Shown one piece after another: positions 21,299 through 32,050 of a DNA stretch of 64,000 bases; position 1 is the stretch's first letter, and each line of letters begins with the position of its first letter. The notes below the pieces were generated by a model that saw nothing but the letters and a program-made list of their open reading frames with translations, was not told the DNA's origin and ran no database searches. This DNA comes from Dietzia sp. JS16-p6b. Its GTDB lineage: Bacteria; Actinomycetota; Actinomycetes; Mycobacteriales; Mycobacteriaceae. The DNA lies in NCBI RefSeq assembly GCF_003052165.1, contig NZ_CP024869.1, positions 3,630,001 through 3,694,000 of the forward strand, read 5' to 3'. A program made the translations under genes and the position numbers.

Positions 21299-22246
21299 TC
21301 AGCTCTTCAGACCGCCGGCGGTGAGGCCGGAGATGATCCGTCGCTGGAAGATCAGCACCATGATCACCAGCGGGACGGTGACGAGCGCGCCCGCCGCCAT
21401 GATCGCGGCGTGCGGCGGGATGTAGGGGTTGACCCCCGAGAACCGCGCGATCGCCACGGTGACCGGTTCCGTCGAGGAGTTGGACAGCTGTTGTGACAGC
21501 AGGAACTCGTTCCACGTGATGATGAACGCCAGGATGGCGGTGGTGAACAGAGCCGGCGCGGCGAGCGGCAGGATGATCTTGATGAAGGCCTGGCCGCGCG
21601 TGGCTCCGTCGACGCGAGCGGCCTCCTCCAGCTCCCACGGCAGGTCGTTGAAGAACGAGGTCAGCGTGTAGATGGTCAGCGGCAGCGCGAACGAGATGTT
21701 GGGGATGATGAGCGCCTGATAGGTGCCGATCCACCCGATGTCGGTGAACAACTGGAACAGCGGCGTGACCAGCGCGACACCGGGGAACATCGACGCGGCC
21801 AGTATGACGCCGGTGACGAGGAACTTGCCTCGGAAGTCCACCCGCGCGAGCGCGTAGGCCGTGAACACGCCGAAGAGCAACGCCAGCGCGGTGGTGATGG
21901 AGCTGATGATCACCGAGTTGATGATCGCGCCGAAGAAGTTGTTACCCGCGTCCGTCGCCAGCGCCTCGCGGAAATTGTCCAGGGTGAGGTGCGAGGGCAC
22001 GGGGCTGGCGGAGAACACGAACCGGTTGTCGCGGAACGCGGTGACGAGCATCCAGTAGAACGGCGCCAGGCCCCAGATCAGGATGAGCAGGGCCCCGACA
22101 TAGGTGCCGATCCTCGGCCCGAGCGGCTTGCGGGGTGGGCGCAGGTCGTCGGCGCGGTCCCGATCGTGCGCGCCTGATCGTGACGACGACGAGGTGGTCG
22201 ACCGCGTGAGGGACGACGTGGACTGGTCGGGCGCTCGGTGACTCAC
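21299..22246 (-). CDS. Carbohydrate ABC transporter permease (SugB/MalG type)
   Basis: The 315-residue protein has a Ser/Arg-rich cytoplasmic N-terminus, about six membrane helices and the EAA loop (EEAARVDGATRGQAFIKIILPLAAPAL) that docks with the ATPase. The ATG at 22246 overlaps the upstream permease stop (ATGA). MalG-type permeases form the pore with a MalF-type partner, which is the next gene upstream. Confidence 0.92.
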   Translation of the reverse strand: MSHRAPDQSTSSLTRSTTSSSSRSGAHDRDRADDLRPPRKPLGPRIGTYVGALLILIWGLAPFYWMLVTAFRDNRFVFSASPVPSHLTLDNFREALATDAGNNFFGAIINSVIISSITTALALLFGVFTAYALARVDFRGKFLVTGVILAASMFPGVALVTPLFQLFTDIGWIGTYQALIIPNISFALPLTIYTLTSFFNDLPWELEEAARVDGATRGQAFIKIILPLAAPALFTTAILAFIITWNEFLLSQQLSNSSTEPVTVAIARFSGVNPYIPPHAAIMAAGALVTVPLVIMVLIFQRRIISGLTAGGLKS

Positions 22247-23232
22247 CGGATCTCCTCCTTCTTGCCGGTGCGGTCATCGACGACGTTCGCGCCGAGGAAC
22301 TTCACCATCACGAACGCCACGGCGAAGATCAGCAGGAACACCAGCGTCGATATCGCGGAGGCGCTGTTGAAGTTGCCCATCCGCATCTCGTTGACCACCA
22401 GCATGGAGACCGTCGCGGTGGGCGAGCCCGAGTTGGCCGACACGAGGATCACGGGCAGGTCGTACATGCGCAGGGCGTCCAGGGTCCGGAACAGGATCGC
22501 CACCATGAGCGCCGGCCGCACGAGCGGCAGTGTGATCCTGGTGAACTGCTGCCATCGGGAGGCGCCGTCGACCCGGGCGGCCTCGTAGACGTCCCCGGGG
22601 ATCATCTGCAGCCCGGCGAGGATCAGCAGAGCCATGAAGGGCGCGGTCTTCCACACGTCCGCCACGATGATCGCCATGCGGGCGTAGAACGGGTCGGTGG
22701 TCCAGGCGATGTTGGTGCCCAGCATCGTGTTGGCGATGCCGTTGGGGGCGAAGATGAACGCCCACAGCTTGGCGGTGACCGCCGTGGGGATGGCCCACGG
22801 GACGAGGACCGCCGCGCGCAGGAGGGACCGCCCCCAGATGCTCTTGCCCATGACCACTGCCATGGCGAAGCCGAGGACCGTCTCGAGTGAGACGGTGGTG
22901 ACGGTGAAGAACAGGGTGTTGCCCATCGCGGGCCAGAAGTCGACGGCCGAGACGCCGGGCGGACACGGGACGGTGCCGTCGCCGCCCCTCGCCGGGCACG
23001 CCTGGGTGAGCCAGTAGAGATAGTGCTGGAAACCCGCGAAACCGCCGTCGGAGAACATCCCCGTGGCGGGGTCGAGGCCCCGGTCGGCCCGGAAGGACAG
23101 GTACACCGCACGGACGACGGGGTAGCCGATCACCACCGCGAGGATCGCGAGGGCGGGACCCACCATCCACACCGGTCGCCAGTCGAACCTCTTCTCGACC
23201 AGTGGCGCCGGGGCCTTCTCACTCGTCGTCAT
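22243..23232 (-). CDS. Carbohydrate ABC transporter permease (SugA/MalF type)
   Basis: The 329-residue membrane protein has the MalF-type EAA loop (YEAARVDGASRWQQFTRITLPLVRPAL). A periplasmic segment contains two cysteines (ACPARGGDGTVPCPP). It lies 118 bp after the binding-protein gene, and the gap holds a strong hairpin. It overlaps the following permease gene by 4 bp. Confidence 0.92.
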   Translation of the reverse strand: MTTSEKAPAPLVEKRFDWRPVWMVGPALAILAVVIGYPVVRAVYLSFRADRGLDPATGMFSDGGFAGFQHYLYWLTQACPARGGDGTVPCPPGVSAVDFWPAMGNTLFFTVTTVSLETVLGFAMAVVMGKSIWGRSLLRAAVLVPWAIPTAVTAKLWAFIFAPNGIANTMLGTNIAWTTDPFYARMAIIVADVWKTAPFMALLILAGLQMIPGDVYEAARVDGASRWQQFTRITLPLVRPALMVAILFRTLDALRMYDLPVILVSANSGSPTATVSMLVVNEMRMGNFNSASAISTLVFLLIFAVAFVMVKFLGANVVDDRTGKKEEIR

Positions 23233-23278
23233 CGCTGCAGCTCCTCATCGGATCGCGCCCGCCCTCACCACGACGGCC

Positions 23279-23311
23279 GATGGGCCCCGGGATAGTACCC
23301 CGGGGCCCATC
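23279..23311 (-). promoter_or_regulatory. Strong intergenic hairpin between binding-protein and permease genes
   Basis: A perfect 13-bp stem (23279-23291 with 23299-23311) closes a 7-nt loop. No run of T follows in the direction of transcription, so it is more likely a partial terminator or an mRNA-stabilising element than a full stop. This would give more binding protein than permease, as is common in binding-protein-dependent importers. Confidence 0.7.
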
Positions 23312-23349
23312 AGCGCCGTGTCGTCATCACTGCCGTCCGGACTCTGGTG

Positions 23350-24624
23350 TCACTGAGCCGCTTGGTCGATCGCGGCGCTCATGTCGGTGAGTGCCTGCTC
23401 GACGCTCTTCTCGCCACGCAGTGCGGCGAAGGTGTTGTCCTGGATCGCCTTGGACACCGCCGGGTAGTACGGCGTGACCGGGCGCGGCTCGGCGTTCTCG
23501 AGCGCCGCCTTGAGGGCCGGCATGTACGGGAACTGCTGCTGCAGCGCCTCGTCGTCGTAGATCGAGGACAGGACCGGCGGGAACGACTGCTCGGCGAAGC
23601 TCATCTGGACGTCCTCCGAGATGATGTACTCGAGGAACGCCTGAGCGGTGGCCTTGTTCTCGGAGAACACGTTGATGGCGTTGTTGTAGCCACCGAGAGT
23701 CGACCGGCCCGCGCCATCCTGACCGACGATCGGCGCGACCTCGAACCGACCCTGGACCTGCGAGGTGGGATCGGACTGGCCCGACTCGTACATGTACGGC
23801 CAGTTGTACGAGTACATGGTCTCGCCGGCGAGGAAGCCTTGTGCGGTCTCCTCTTCCGTGAAGGCGTCGGTCTGCGGGGGGATCACGCCGTTCTGGTAGG
23901 CGTCGACCAGCGCGGTGAGGCCGGCGCGAGCCTGGTCGGTGTCGAGCTCCGGGGTCTGCCCGTCGTCGCCCACGACCTGGCCGCCCCAGCTGTGGATGAA
24001 CTGGGTCGCGGCGACGGTGAGGCCCTCATAGAGGCTGAGCTGCGTCTGCAGGCAGTCGACGTCGGCTCCCTCGGCGGCCTCACAGGACGCGACCAGCGCG
24101 TCCCAGTCGGCGGGGGCCTCGGGCTGGAGGTCAGTGCGGTAGTACAGCAGCTGCGCGTTGGTGTTCTGCGGGATGCCGTAGAGCGTGCCGTTGTAGGTCG
24201 CCGAGTCCACGGCGGCCTCGATCAGGCCGGAGGTGTCGATCTCGGTGTCGCCCTCGATCGGCTGCAGCCACCCGTTGGCCGCGAAGTAGGCGGTGTCCGT
24301 GACGTCGAGCGCGAACACGTCGTACTCGCCGCTCTCGGTCTGGAGGGACTGCGTGAGTGTGTCGCGCTGTCCGTCCTGCTCGGCGGGGAGCTCGCGGAGG
24401 GTGACCTCCTGGTCGGGGTTCTCCGCGTTCCACTGGTCGATCACGGGACGGAGCTTGTCCGTGTCGTTGCTGCCCATCGCGAAGGTGATCGGGCCGACCC
24501 CCGAGGTGCCGGCCTCCGTCTGCTCGTCGGACTCTCCACCACCACCGTTGGTGCATGCCGCGGATACCATCGCGACCATCGATGCGGCCGCCGCCGCCTT
24601 GAGGAACCTGCCGTGAACGGCCAT
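23350..24624 (-). CDS. Extracellular sugar-binding lipoprotein of an ABC importer (LpqY/TusE-like)
   Basis: The 424-residue protein starts with a signal sequence and lipobox ending in VSAAC, with the lipidated cysteine at position 24. It then has the family 1 solute-binding fold (GPITFAMGSNDTDKLRPVIDQWN, later YGIPQNTNAQLLYYRTDL). It should capture the sugar outside the membrane and deliver it to the two permeases. The ATG has an AGGAGAG site just upstream. The trehalose/maltose assignment rests on similarity of layout to corynebacterial importers and LpqY-SugABC. The exact sugar is uncertain. Confidence 0.9.
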   Translation of the reverse strand: MAVHGRFLKAAAAASMVAMVSAACTNGGGGESDEQTEAGTSGVGPITFAMGSNDTDKLRPVIDQWNAENPDQEVTLRELPAEQDGQRDTLTQSLQTESGEYDVFALDVTDTAYFAANGWLQPIEGDTEIDTSGLIEAAVDSATYNGTLYGIPQNTNAQLLYYRTDLQPEAPADWDALVASCEAAEGADVDCLQTQLSLYEGLTVAATQFIHSWGGQVVGDDGQTPELDTDQARAGLTALVDAYQNGVIPPQTDAFTEEETAQGFLAGETMYSYNWPYMYESGQSDPTSQVQGRFEVAPIVGQDGAGRSTLGGYNNAINVFSENKATAQAFLEYIISEDVQMSFAEQSFPPVLSSIYDDEALQQQFPYMPALKAALENAEPRPVTPYYPAVSKAIQDNTFAALRGEKSVEQALTDMSAAIDQAAQ

Positions 24625-24839
24625 GCGCTCTCTCCTACTGTCGTGTCTCGCCTACCGCCGACGTGTGCCGACGGACGGGTGATCCCGGTCTCACTGTGAC
24701 GCCGGTCTCTCTGAGGTCCCGCTGAGCGTAACCCACCGGGGGCCTGTACGTAGGACCACGAGCGGTCACCTCGCCGACTCACCGCCGTCCCGCCACCGTG
24801 GGGGCGACGAGACTCAGATCACAGGAGACACTTTAACAA

Positions 24840-24851
24840 CAACATGTGTTG
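24840..24851. promoter_or_regulatory. Inverted repeat CAACA-TG-TGTTG upstream of the sugar importer operon
   Basis: A perfect 5-bp inverted repeat sits in the only AT-rich patch of the 250-bp gap between the ATPase gene and the binding-protein gene. It could be an operator for a sugar-responsive regulator, but it is short and more than 200 bp from the binding-protein start. Confidence 0.3.
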
Positions 24852-24874
24852 CGGTCGGTCACCGCGGTCGGTGG

Positions 24875-25930
<1,056 letters not shown>

Positions 25931-26145
25931 GGCGAGCACTTTCCCTTCACCGGCAGGAACGTGCCGGACGATCCGAGTAGAGGGTTGACACGACGACTGT
26001 AGCGCCACGACACCGGAGTTCACCGGCACTGCGCCCATAGTTCATCCGCACGTGTCCTCACCACGCCCGTGCCGTCGCCCGCCCTCCCTAGGGTCACACC
26101 GTCCTCGTGCGCCCGTGCGCACCCACACGTCCTCAGGGAGAACCG

Positions 26146-28250
26146 TTGTCAGTCCGCCGCCCGCTTCCGATCGCCACGCCCGGCATCTCCAGCCGCCAGC
26201 ACCTGACCTGCCTGTACAGGTGCGGCGACCAGTGCGCGTCACCCGCCCCCAACGCCAGCGGGAATCCGTACTTCGGCGACGTCGCCGCCGAGATCAGCCG
26301 CCGTGGGGCCCTCAAGGCGGCCGGCGTGGTCGCGCTCGCCGTGGGGGCCACGCAGGTTCTGCCGACCACCGCCGCCGCGCAGGGCTCCCTCGGCACCGGG
26401 TCGGCGGGCGCTCTCGGATCGGCCGGCGGGGGCACACTCGACACCGGCTTCGTCCCCGTGGCGCCCAACACCGCCGACGCCGTCACGGTGCCGGCCGGGC
26501 ACTCCAGCGACGTGGTGATCCGGTGGGGAGATCCGGTGATCCCCGGAGGCCCCGCCTTCGACTTCGAGAACCAGTCGGCCGCCGCGCAGGCGGTGCAGTA
26601 CGGCTTCAACTGCGACCTGGCGGTCCTGTTCCCCATGGACGACCGTGACGAGAGGTTCCTGCTCACGGTCAACCACGAGTACACGACCGAACCCATGATG
26701 TTCCGCGGATACGACTCCGCGGCCCCACCCGGGAGCAGGTCGAGATCGCCTGGGCCGCACACGGCCTGACGGTGGTGGAACTCGCCAGCCGACGGTACGA
26801 CGGCGGGCTCGATCCCGTGATGGGCTCGTACAACCGCCGCATCACCGCGACGACGCCATTCGAGTTGCGTGGCCCCGCCGTCGGCCCGCTGACCCGGACC
26901 ACCGCCGACCCCACCGGGACCCGCGTGCTGGGCACCCTCAACAACTGCGCCGGCGGCCACACCCCCTGGGGGACGGTCCTGTCCGGCGAGGAGAACTTCA
27001 ACCAGTACTTCGGCACCACCGGCTCCGTCACCGACCCGGCGCGGGTGGAGGCCCTCCGGCGCTACGGGGTGTCGGTCGGCGAGTCCGGGCGCAAGTGGGA
27101 ACGCTTCGACAGCCGCTTCGACCTGGCGGTCGAACCCAACGAGGTCAACCGCTTCGGCTACGTCGTCGAGGTCGACCCGTGGAACCCGGATTCCACGCCC
27201 GTCAAGCACTCGGCGCTCGGCCGGTTCAAGCACGAGGGCGGGACGGTCCACGTGACGGCGGACGGCACCGTCGTCATCTATTCCGGCGACGACGAGCGAT
27301 TCGACTACCTGTACAAGTTCATCTCCAGCCGGACGATGGTGCCGGGGCGGACCCCGGCGGCCCGGGAACAGAACATGAGGATCCTCGACGAGGGGACCCT
27401 CTACGTGGCCACCTTCACCGGCAACTCCCCGGAGTCCGAGATCGACGGGACGGGCGCCCTCCCCTCGGACGGCGCATTCGACGGTACGGGTGCCTGGATC
27501 CCGCTCCTGACCGTCGACTCCGCCGGCAACGCCGTCTCCCACGTCCCCGGCATGAGCGCCGAGGAGGTCGCCGTGTACACACGCATGGCGGGAGACGCGG
27601 TCGGCGCCACCAAGATGGACCGCCCGGAGGACGTCGAGCCCAGCCCCTCGACCGGCAAGGTCTACCTGGCCCTGACCAACAACACCCGCCGCACCGTCGG
27701 CCAGGTCGACGAGGCCAACCCCAGGCACGACAACAAGCACGGTCAGGTCGTCGAGATCACCGACGACCACGCCGGTACGACCTTCGGCTGGAACCTGCTC
27801 CTGGTCTGCGGCGACCCCGCGACCGCCGACACCTACTTCGGCGGCTTCGACAAGTCCAAGGTCAGCCCGATCTCCTGCCCGGACAACGTGGCCTTCGACC
27901 CCGCCGGTGGGCTGTGGGTGTCGACCGACGGCAACGCGCTCGGATTCAACGACGGGCTCTACTCGGTGGCCACCGAGGGACCGAACCGGGGCGAGACCAA
28001 GTTGTTCCTCACCGTTCCCGTGGGTGCGGAGACCTGCGGTCCGCTCGTCTTCTCCGATCGGGCGATCGTCAACGTCCAGCACCCCGGGGAGAAGGACGGG
28101 GCCTCGATCGAGAACCCCGCCTCCCACTGGCCGGACGGCGGCACCAGCCAGCCGCGGCCGTCGACGGTCGTGGCGTGGAAGGACGGGTTCACCGGCGGGA
28201 CGGGATCACTCTCAGGGGGCTCCCTGCCGGCGGGATCGCTCGGTTCCTGA
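26146..28250 (+). pseudogene. phoX: PhoX-family (DUF839) alkaline phosphatase gene with a single-base frameshift
   Basis: Two open frames (to 26769, then from about 26730 to 28250) together make a full-length PhoX-like protein. The first carries the Cys motif HLTCLYRCGDQC, a Tat signal (SRRGALKAAGVVALAVG) and the block FLLTVNHEYTTEPMMFRGYD. The second resumes with TREQVEIAWAAHGLTVVEL and carries LSGEENFNQYFGTTG, the YSGDDERFDYLYKF region and WVSTDGNALGFNDG. The break is at about 26719-26730, in a C-rich run (GCGGCCCCACCC), where one extra C would restore the frame. The TTG at 26146 has AGGGAG 6 nt upstream. A sequencing error, a real mutation or slippage cannot be told apart here. Confidence 0.85.
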
Positions 28251-28337
28251 GCGACCGTGTGCGGGGTCGGTGCGGCCCGCGGTCGGCACGGGGTCGGCCC
28301 CGACGCGCAGCCCGCCGGCCGGCCGGGGGCCGACCGG

Positions 28338-29150
28338 TCAGACCCGACCCGCCGACCCCGCATGCGCCAGCCCGCGCTCGACCGTCGCGGCGATCGACGC
28401 GGCGACGCCCTCCGGATCGTCCGACATCGGAACGTGTCCGTCCGCCGAGATCTCCACTCTGGCCTGGGGGAACAGCCTCGACGCCAGGGAGACCTGACGG
28501 ACCGGGAGAACCAGGTCGAACCGGCCCCACCGGATGGTGATCGGAAGCTCCTCGTCGACCGGCGCGGAGAACACGAAGGTGCCGCGGTCCGCGCGGTCCA
28601 GCACCGTGTTGCTGACGATCGCCTCCCCGTCGATCGCCGCCGCCTCCGCCGGATACCGCCACGGCCGGGCGCAGAACGCCGCCATCATCACCGCACGGCC
28701 CGCGGCCCGCTCGGTCACGACGGGGATGTGCCGTCCCAGCTTCGCGGCTCCCCGGCGCAGACTCCGGAAGACGGTGATCGTGTACCGCCACTCGGCCTCG
28801 GAGCGGAAGAAGCCGGCCGGGGAGAGCGCGGTGACACTGTCCACCAGGCCGCGGGCACCCAACTCGAGCGCGATGAATCCGCCGAGCGAGTTCCCGGCGA
28901 CGTGGGGGCGCTCCCCGGCGGGCACGAGCTGGGCGATGAGTTCTGTCAGTTGGTCGATCATGTACTCGAGCGCGTCACCTGCCTCGGGCAGATCCGCTGA
29001 CCTCCCGTGCCCGGGCAGGTCCACCACGACCACTCGGTACCGGTCCGCGAGCAGCGGAACGACCGGGTCCCACGCGTGCGCACGGTGGCAGACACCGTGC
29101 ATGAGGATGATCGTCGGTCCGGAACCGGTCACCTGGTGATACAAATCCAT
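28338..29150 (-). CDS. Alpha/beta hydrolase
   Basis: The 270-residue alpha/beta-hydrolase has the oxyanion strand IILMHGVCHRAHAW, DLPGHGRS, the nucleophile elbow GNSLGG (Ser) and a C-terminal histidine in SADGHVPMSD. The ATG at 29150 gives a compact N-terminus (MDLYHQVTGSGP). The longer frame from 29219 adds 23 low-complexity residues and would overlap the divergent MarR promoter. The substrate is unknown. It may be under control of the neighbouring MarR regulator. Confidence 0.85.
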   Translation of the reverse strand: MDLYHQVTGSGPTIILMHGVCHRAHAWDPVVPLLADRYRVVVVDLPGHGRSADLPEAGDALEYMIDQLTELIAQLVPAGERPHVAGNSLGGFIALELGARGLVDSVTALSPAGFFRSEAEWRYTITVFRSLRRGAAKLGRHIPVVTERAAGRAVMMAAFCARPWRYPAEAAAIDGEAIVSNTVLDRADRGTFVFSAPVDEELPITIRWGRFDLVLPVRQVSLASRLFPQARVEISADGHVPMSDDPEGVAASIAATVERGLAHAGSAGRV

Positions 29151-29254
29151 GCCGGCAGTATCCCTCACAGCGGTAGATGACGCCCCACGACCGCTCGTGA
29201 TCGTGCTTACATCTCCCATGCGACCGAGGGGACCAACTGGTCAGGGGGCACGAC

Positions 29255-29803
29255 GTGGACACTGTGGCAGGCGAAGTGACGGCGAGGCATCCGGCGCCGC
29301 GGGGGCCGGCGCGGTCCGGGGCGGCGAGGGGGCAGACGCCGTCCGCGGCGGCGAGGGGGCCGGCGACCGCAGGGTTGGCGACGCAGTTCCGACCCATCCT
29401 CCTCCGACTGGACCTGCTGGTACGGCGGCAGAACACCCAGTACGCGCTGAGCCGCGCACAGACCTCCATCCTCTACACGCTCGCCAGCCACGGACGGTTG
29501 CGGATGAGCGACCTCGCCCGGTTGGAGAACGTCAGGGTCCCCACCACCAGTAATTCGGTGAACGTGGTGGAGGGTATGGGCTACGTGGAGCGCGTGCGGG
29601 ACGAGTCCGACGGCCGTGGCGTCTGCGTGCAACTCACCGACCTCGGACGGGCACGGATCGACCAGGTGCTCGAGGAGCGCGACCAGGACTTCGCCGCCCA
29701 CCTGTCGCTCTTGTCCTCGGAACACCGGGAGTCGCTGTCCGCGGCGGTTCCCGCCCTCAACGCGCTGCTCGACGCCATCGACAGCACCGGAACCGTGCAC
29801 TGA
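29255..29803 (+). CDS. MarR-family transcriptional regulator
   Basis: The 182-residue protein has an Ala/Gly/Pro-rich N-terminal extension of about 40 residues and a winged-helix domain with SRAQTSILYTLASHGRLRMSDLARLENV, the recognition helix VPTTSNSVNVVEGMGYVERV and the wing RDESDGRGVCVQLTDLG. The GTG at 29255 is preceded by AGGGGG about 6 nt upstream. It is divergent from the alpha/beta hydrolase and may control it. Confidence 0.85.
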   Translation: MDTVAGEVTARHPAPRGPARSGAARGQTPSAAARGPATAGLATQFRPILLRLDLLVRRQNTQYALSRAQTSILYTLASHGRLRMSDLARLENVRVPTTSNSVNVVEGMGYVERVRDESDGRGVCVQLTDLGRARIDQVLEERDQDFAAHLSLLSSEHRESLSAAVPALNALLDAIDSTGTVH

Positions 29804-29868
29804 ACCACCCGTCGTCGACTCCATCGGGATCTCCCACCGGGCCGGTCGGGCGTCTACCCTCACCGGGC

Positions 29869-30543
29869 ATGGGCACAGTCATGATCACCGGCGCCTCCCG
29901 TGGGATCGGCGCGGCCACGGCCAGGGCGCTCGACGCCGATCACGAGCTGATCCTGGTGGGCCGCGACGCCGACGCCCTGGCTTCCGTGGCACGCACCTGC
30001 CGGTCCGCCCGGGTGGTGACCGCGGACCTGACGACGCCCGAGGGCGTCTCGGCGGTGGCGGACGGCGTCGCCACTCTCGACGGGGTGATCCACTGTGCCG
30101 GGGTGGCCGAACTGGGGCGGATCGACGAGACCGATGCCGCCCAGTGGCGTCGCGCGTTCGAGATCAACGTCCTCGCCGTGGTCGAGCTCACCAGGGTGTT
30201 GCTCCCAGTCCTCCGCGCGGTCCGCGGCCACGTCGTCGTCATCAACTCCGGCGCGGGGACCACCGCCAAGCCGGGCTGGGGCTCCTACAGCGCCTCGAAG
30301 TTCGCACTCCGTGCCGTCACCGACACGCTCCGCGGCGAGGAGCCGGCCCTCCGTGTCACCTCGATCCATCCCGGCCGGGTGGACACGGACATGCAGAGGG
30401 CGATCGTCGCCGCCGAGGGCGGGGCGTACGATCCGTCGGACCACCTCACACCGGACTCCGTGGCGACCGCGGTGCGTCACGCGCTCGATTCGACACCCGA
30501 CGCCCACCCGACCGAAATAGTGGTTCGACCTCGACGTCACTGA
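29869..30543 (+). CDS. Short-chain dehydrogenase/reductase
   Basis: The 224-residue SDR has the cofactor motif TGASRGIG at about 7-14, an HCAGVAEL segment in place of NNAG, an active-site serine region VINSGAGTTAKPGWG, and the YSASK motif. The Arg in VGRDAD suggests NADP preference. The ATG is 8 nt after a TACCCT hexamer with no clear ribosome site, pointing to a leaderless transcript. The substrate is unknown. Confidence 0.88.
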   Translation: MGTVMITGASRGIGAATARALDADHELILVGRDADALASVARTCRSARVVTADLTTPEGVSAVADGVATLDGVIHCAGVAELGRIDETDAAQWRRAFEINVLAVVELTRVLLPVLRAVRGHVVVINSGAGTTAKPGWGSYSASKFALRAVTDTLRGEEPALRVTSIHPGRVDTDMQRAIVAAEGGAYDPSDHLTPDSVATAVRHALDSTPDAHPTEIVVRPRRH

Positions 30544-30615
30544 GATCCCCTCGACCCGGTGGGGCCACGTGCGATCCCTCGCCGGACCGGCGCGAATGTC
30601 GTATCGTCCAGCACC

Positions 30616-31689
30616 ATGGTCGGCTCCGACACCCCCTTGCGCATCACCGTCGTCGGTGCCGGCGTCGTCGGGTGTTACCTGGGCGGCAGACTCGCGCGCC
30701 ACGCGGACGTGACCCTGGTCGGGCGTCCTCATGTCCTCGACCCGATCCGTGCGAGCGGACTCACCGTGGAGTCCGGGAAAGGCGTGGACGACCGCATCCA
30801 CGTGCCGTCCGAGGCGCTCACGCTCGCCGAGACGCCGGAATCCGTCCGCCGCTCTGACGTGGTCCTCGTGTGCACCAAGGCGGGTTCCTCCGCGGCCGCC
30901 ACCGCCGAATTCGTGCCGTTCCTGCGTCCCGGAACCCTGGTGGTGGGCTTACAGAACGGCCTGCACTCGGCCGATTCCATCCGCGACGGCGTCGGCTCGA
31001 ACCCCGTGATCGCCGGGGTCATCCCCTTCAACGTGGCCCGCACCGGGCCCGCCACCTACCGGCGGACCAGCACCGGTGAGATCCGGATCGCCGAACACCC
31101 CCTCGCCGCCCCGCTCCTCCGGGTGATGGAGGAGGCCGAACTCCAGGTGCGGGCGACCGACGACATCCAGGCGGTGCTCCACGGCAAGGTCCTGTTGAAT
31201 CTCAACAACGCGGTCCAGGCGTTGTCCGGACTTCCTCTGCGGGACGAACTCGTCGATCGTGACCTGCGCAGATGCGTCGCGCTCTGCCAGCGTGAGGCGA
31301 TCCGGGTCTTCACCGCGGCCGGGGTGGTGCCCCGGGTACCCATCGCCGTGCCGGCCGGCATGCTTCCGTTCGTCATGCGGCTGCCGACGCCGGTGTTCCG
31401 CACACTCGCCAGGACGATCATGCGGGTCGATGCGGACGGGACGTCGTCGATGAACGATGACCTGGTCCGCGGACGGCCGACCGAGATCGACATCCTCCAG
31501 GGAGAGGTCGTCCGGATGGGCCGGCGGCTCGGGGTCGCGACGCCCGCGTGCGCTCACATGGTCGAGTTGGTTCACGAGGCCGAGCGGGCAGGACCCGACC
31601 GACTCCGGTGGACGGGCGCGGCGCTGCTCGCGGAGTTGCAGCGGGCGCGGCGACGGGCACGACGGCTCGCGCGGATGCAGTTCAGATAG
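30616..31689 (+). CDS. Ketopantoate reductase family protein (PanE/ApbA)
   Basis: The 357-residue protein has the N-terminal Rossmann motif ITVVGAGVVGCYLGGRLA, the VLVCTKAGSS strand, the GLQNGLHS motif and the C-terminal helical domain with VLHGKVLLNLNNAVQALSG and DVDGTSSMNDDL-like catalytic region (DADGTSSMNDDL, ending RPTEIDILQGEV). These fit NADPH-dependent 2-dehydropantoate 2-reductase or a related 2-oxoacid reductase. The pantothenate role is inferred. The ATG follows a TATCGT hexamer by 8 nt. The C-terminus is very Arg-rich. Confidence 0.87.
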   Translation: MVGSDTPLRITVVGAGVVGCYLGGRLARHADVTLVGRPHVLDPIRASGLTVESGKGVDDRIHVPSEALTLAETPESVRRSDVVLVCTKAGSSAAATAEFVPFLRPGTLVVGLQNGLHSADSIRDGVGSNPVIAGVIPFNVARTGPATYRRTSTGEIRIAEHPLAAPLLRVMEEAELQVRATDDIQAVLHGKVLLNLNNAVQALSGLPLRDELVDRDLRRCVALCQREAIRVFTAAGVVPRVPIAVPAGMLPFVMRLPTPVFRTLARTIMRVDADGTSSMNDDLVRGRPTEIDILQGEVVRMGRRLGVATPACAHMVELVHEAERAGPDRLRWTGAALLAELQRARRRARRLARMQFR

Positions 31690-31768
31690 TCGAACCGACC
31701 CACCTGTCGACCGCCGCATGTATTCGGATGACAGGTGGCGAGACGGCAGACGGTCGGACGACAGAGGG

Positions 31769-32050
31769 CTACTCGTCGTACCCCAGGGAGAATGCCGCCT
31801 CGAGGTCGTGCTTGGACAGCGCGCGGAAGGCGATGTGCGTCTCGGTGTCCACCACACCGGGGACCTTGTTGAGGCGGTCGGAGACGATGTCGGCCACGTC
31901 CTCGTTACGGCGGGCCCGCACCAGCACGATGAGGTCGATGGTGCCCGTGACCGAGTACACCTCGGAGACGCCGTCGATCTCGGCGATCTCTTCGGCGACC
32001 TCGGGGATGCGCGCCGTCTCGGCGTGGACGAAGACGATGGCGGTGATCAT
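31769..32050 (-). CDS. Stand-alone Lrp/AsnC ligand-binding (RAM) domain protein
   Basis: The 93-residue protein is an alpha-beta sandwich of the Lrp/AsnC effector type (ITAIVFVHAE, VYSVTGTIDLIVLVRAR, VVDTETHIAF) and has no DNA-binding domain. Such stand-alone RAM proteins bind amino acids or pair with full-length Lrp proteins. The ATG at 32050 lies 8 nt after a TAGCCT hexamer on the minus strand, so it is preferred over the TTG three codons upstream. Confidence 0.85.
   Translation of the reverse strand: MITAIVFVHAETARIPEVAEEIAEIDGVSEVYSVTGTIDLIVLVRARRNEDVADIVSDRLNKVPGVVDTETHIAFRALSKHDLEAAFSLGYDE

Noticed and set aside
24851-24872. Direct repeat GCGGTCGGT (24851-24859 and 24864-24872) as a terminator or attachment site
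   Set aside because: It is a 9-bp GC-rich duplication without inverted symmetry. Chance occurrence is likely in this composition.
29150-29219. N-terminal extension of the alpha/beta hydrolase to 29219
   Set aside because: The extra residues are not family-like and would cover the divergent MarR promoter region.
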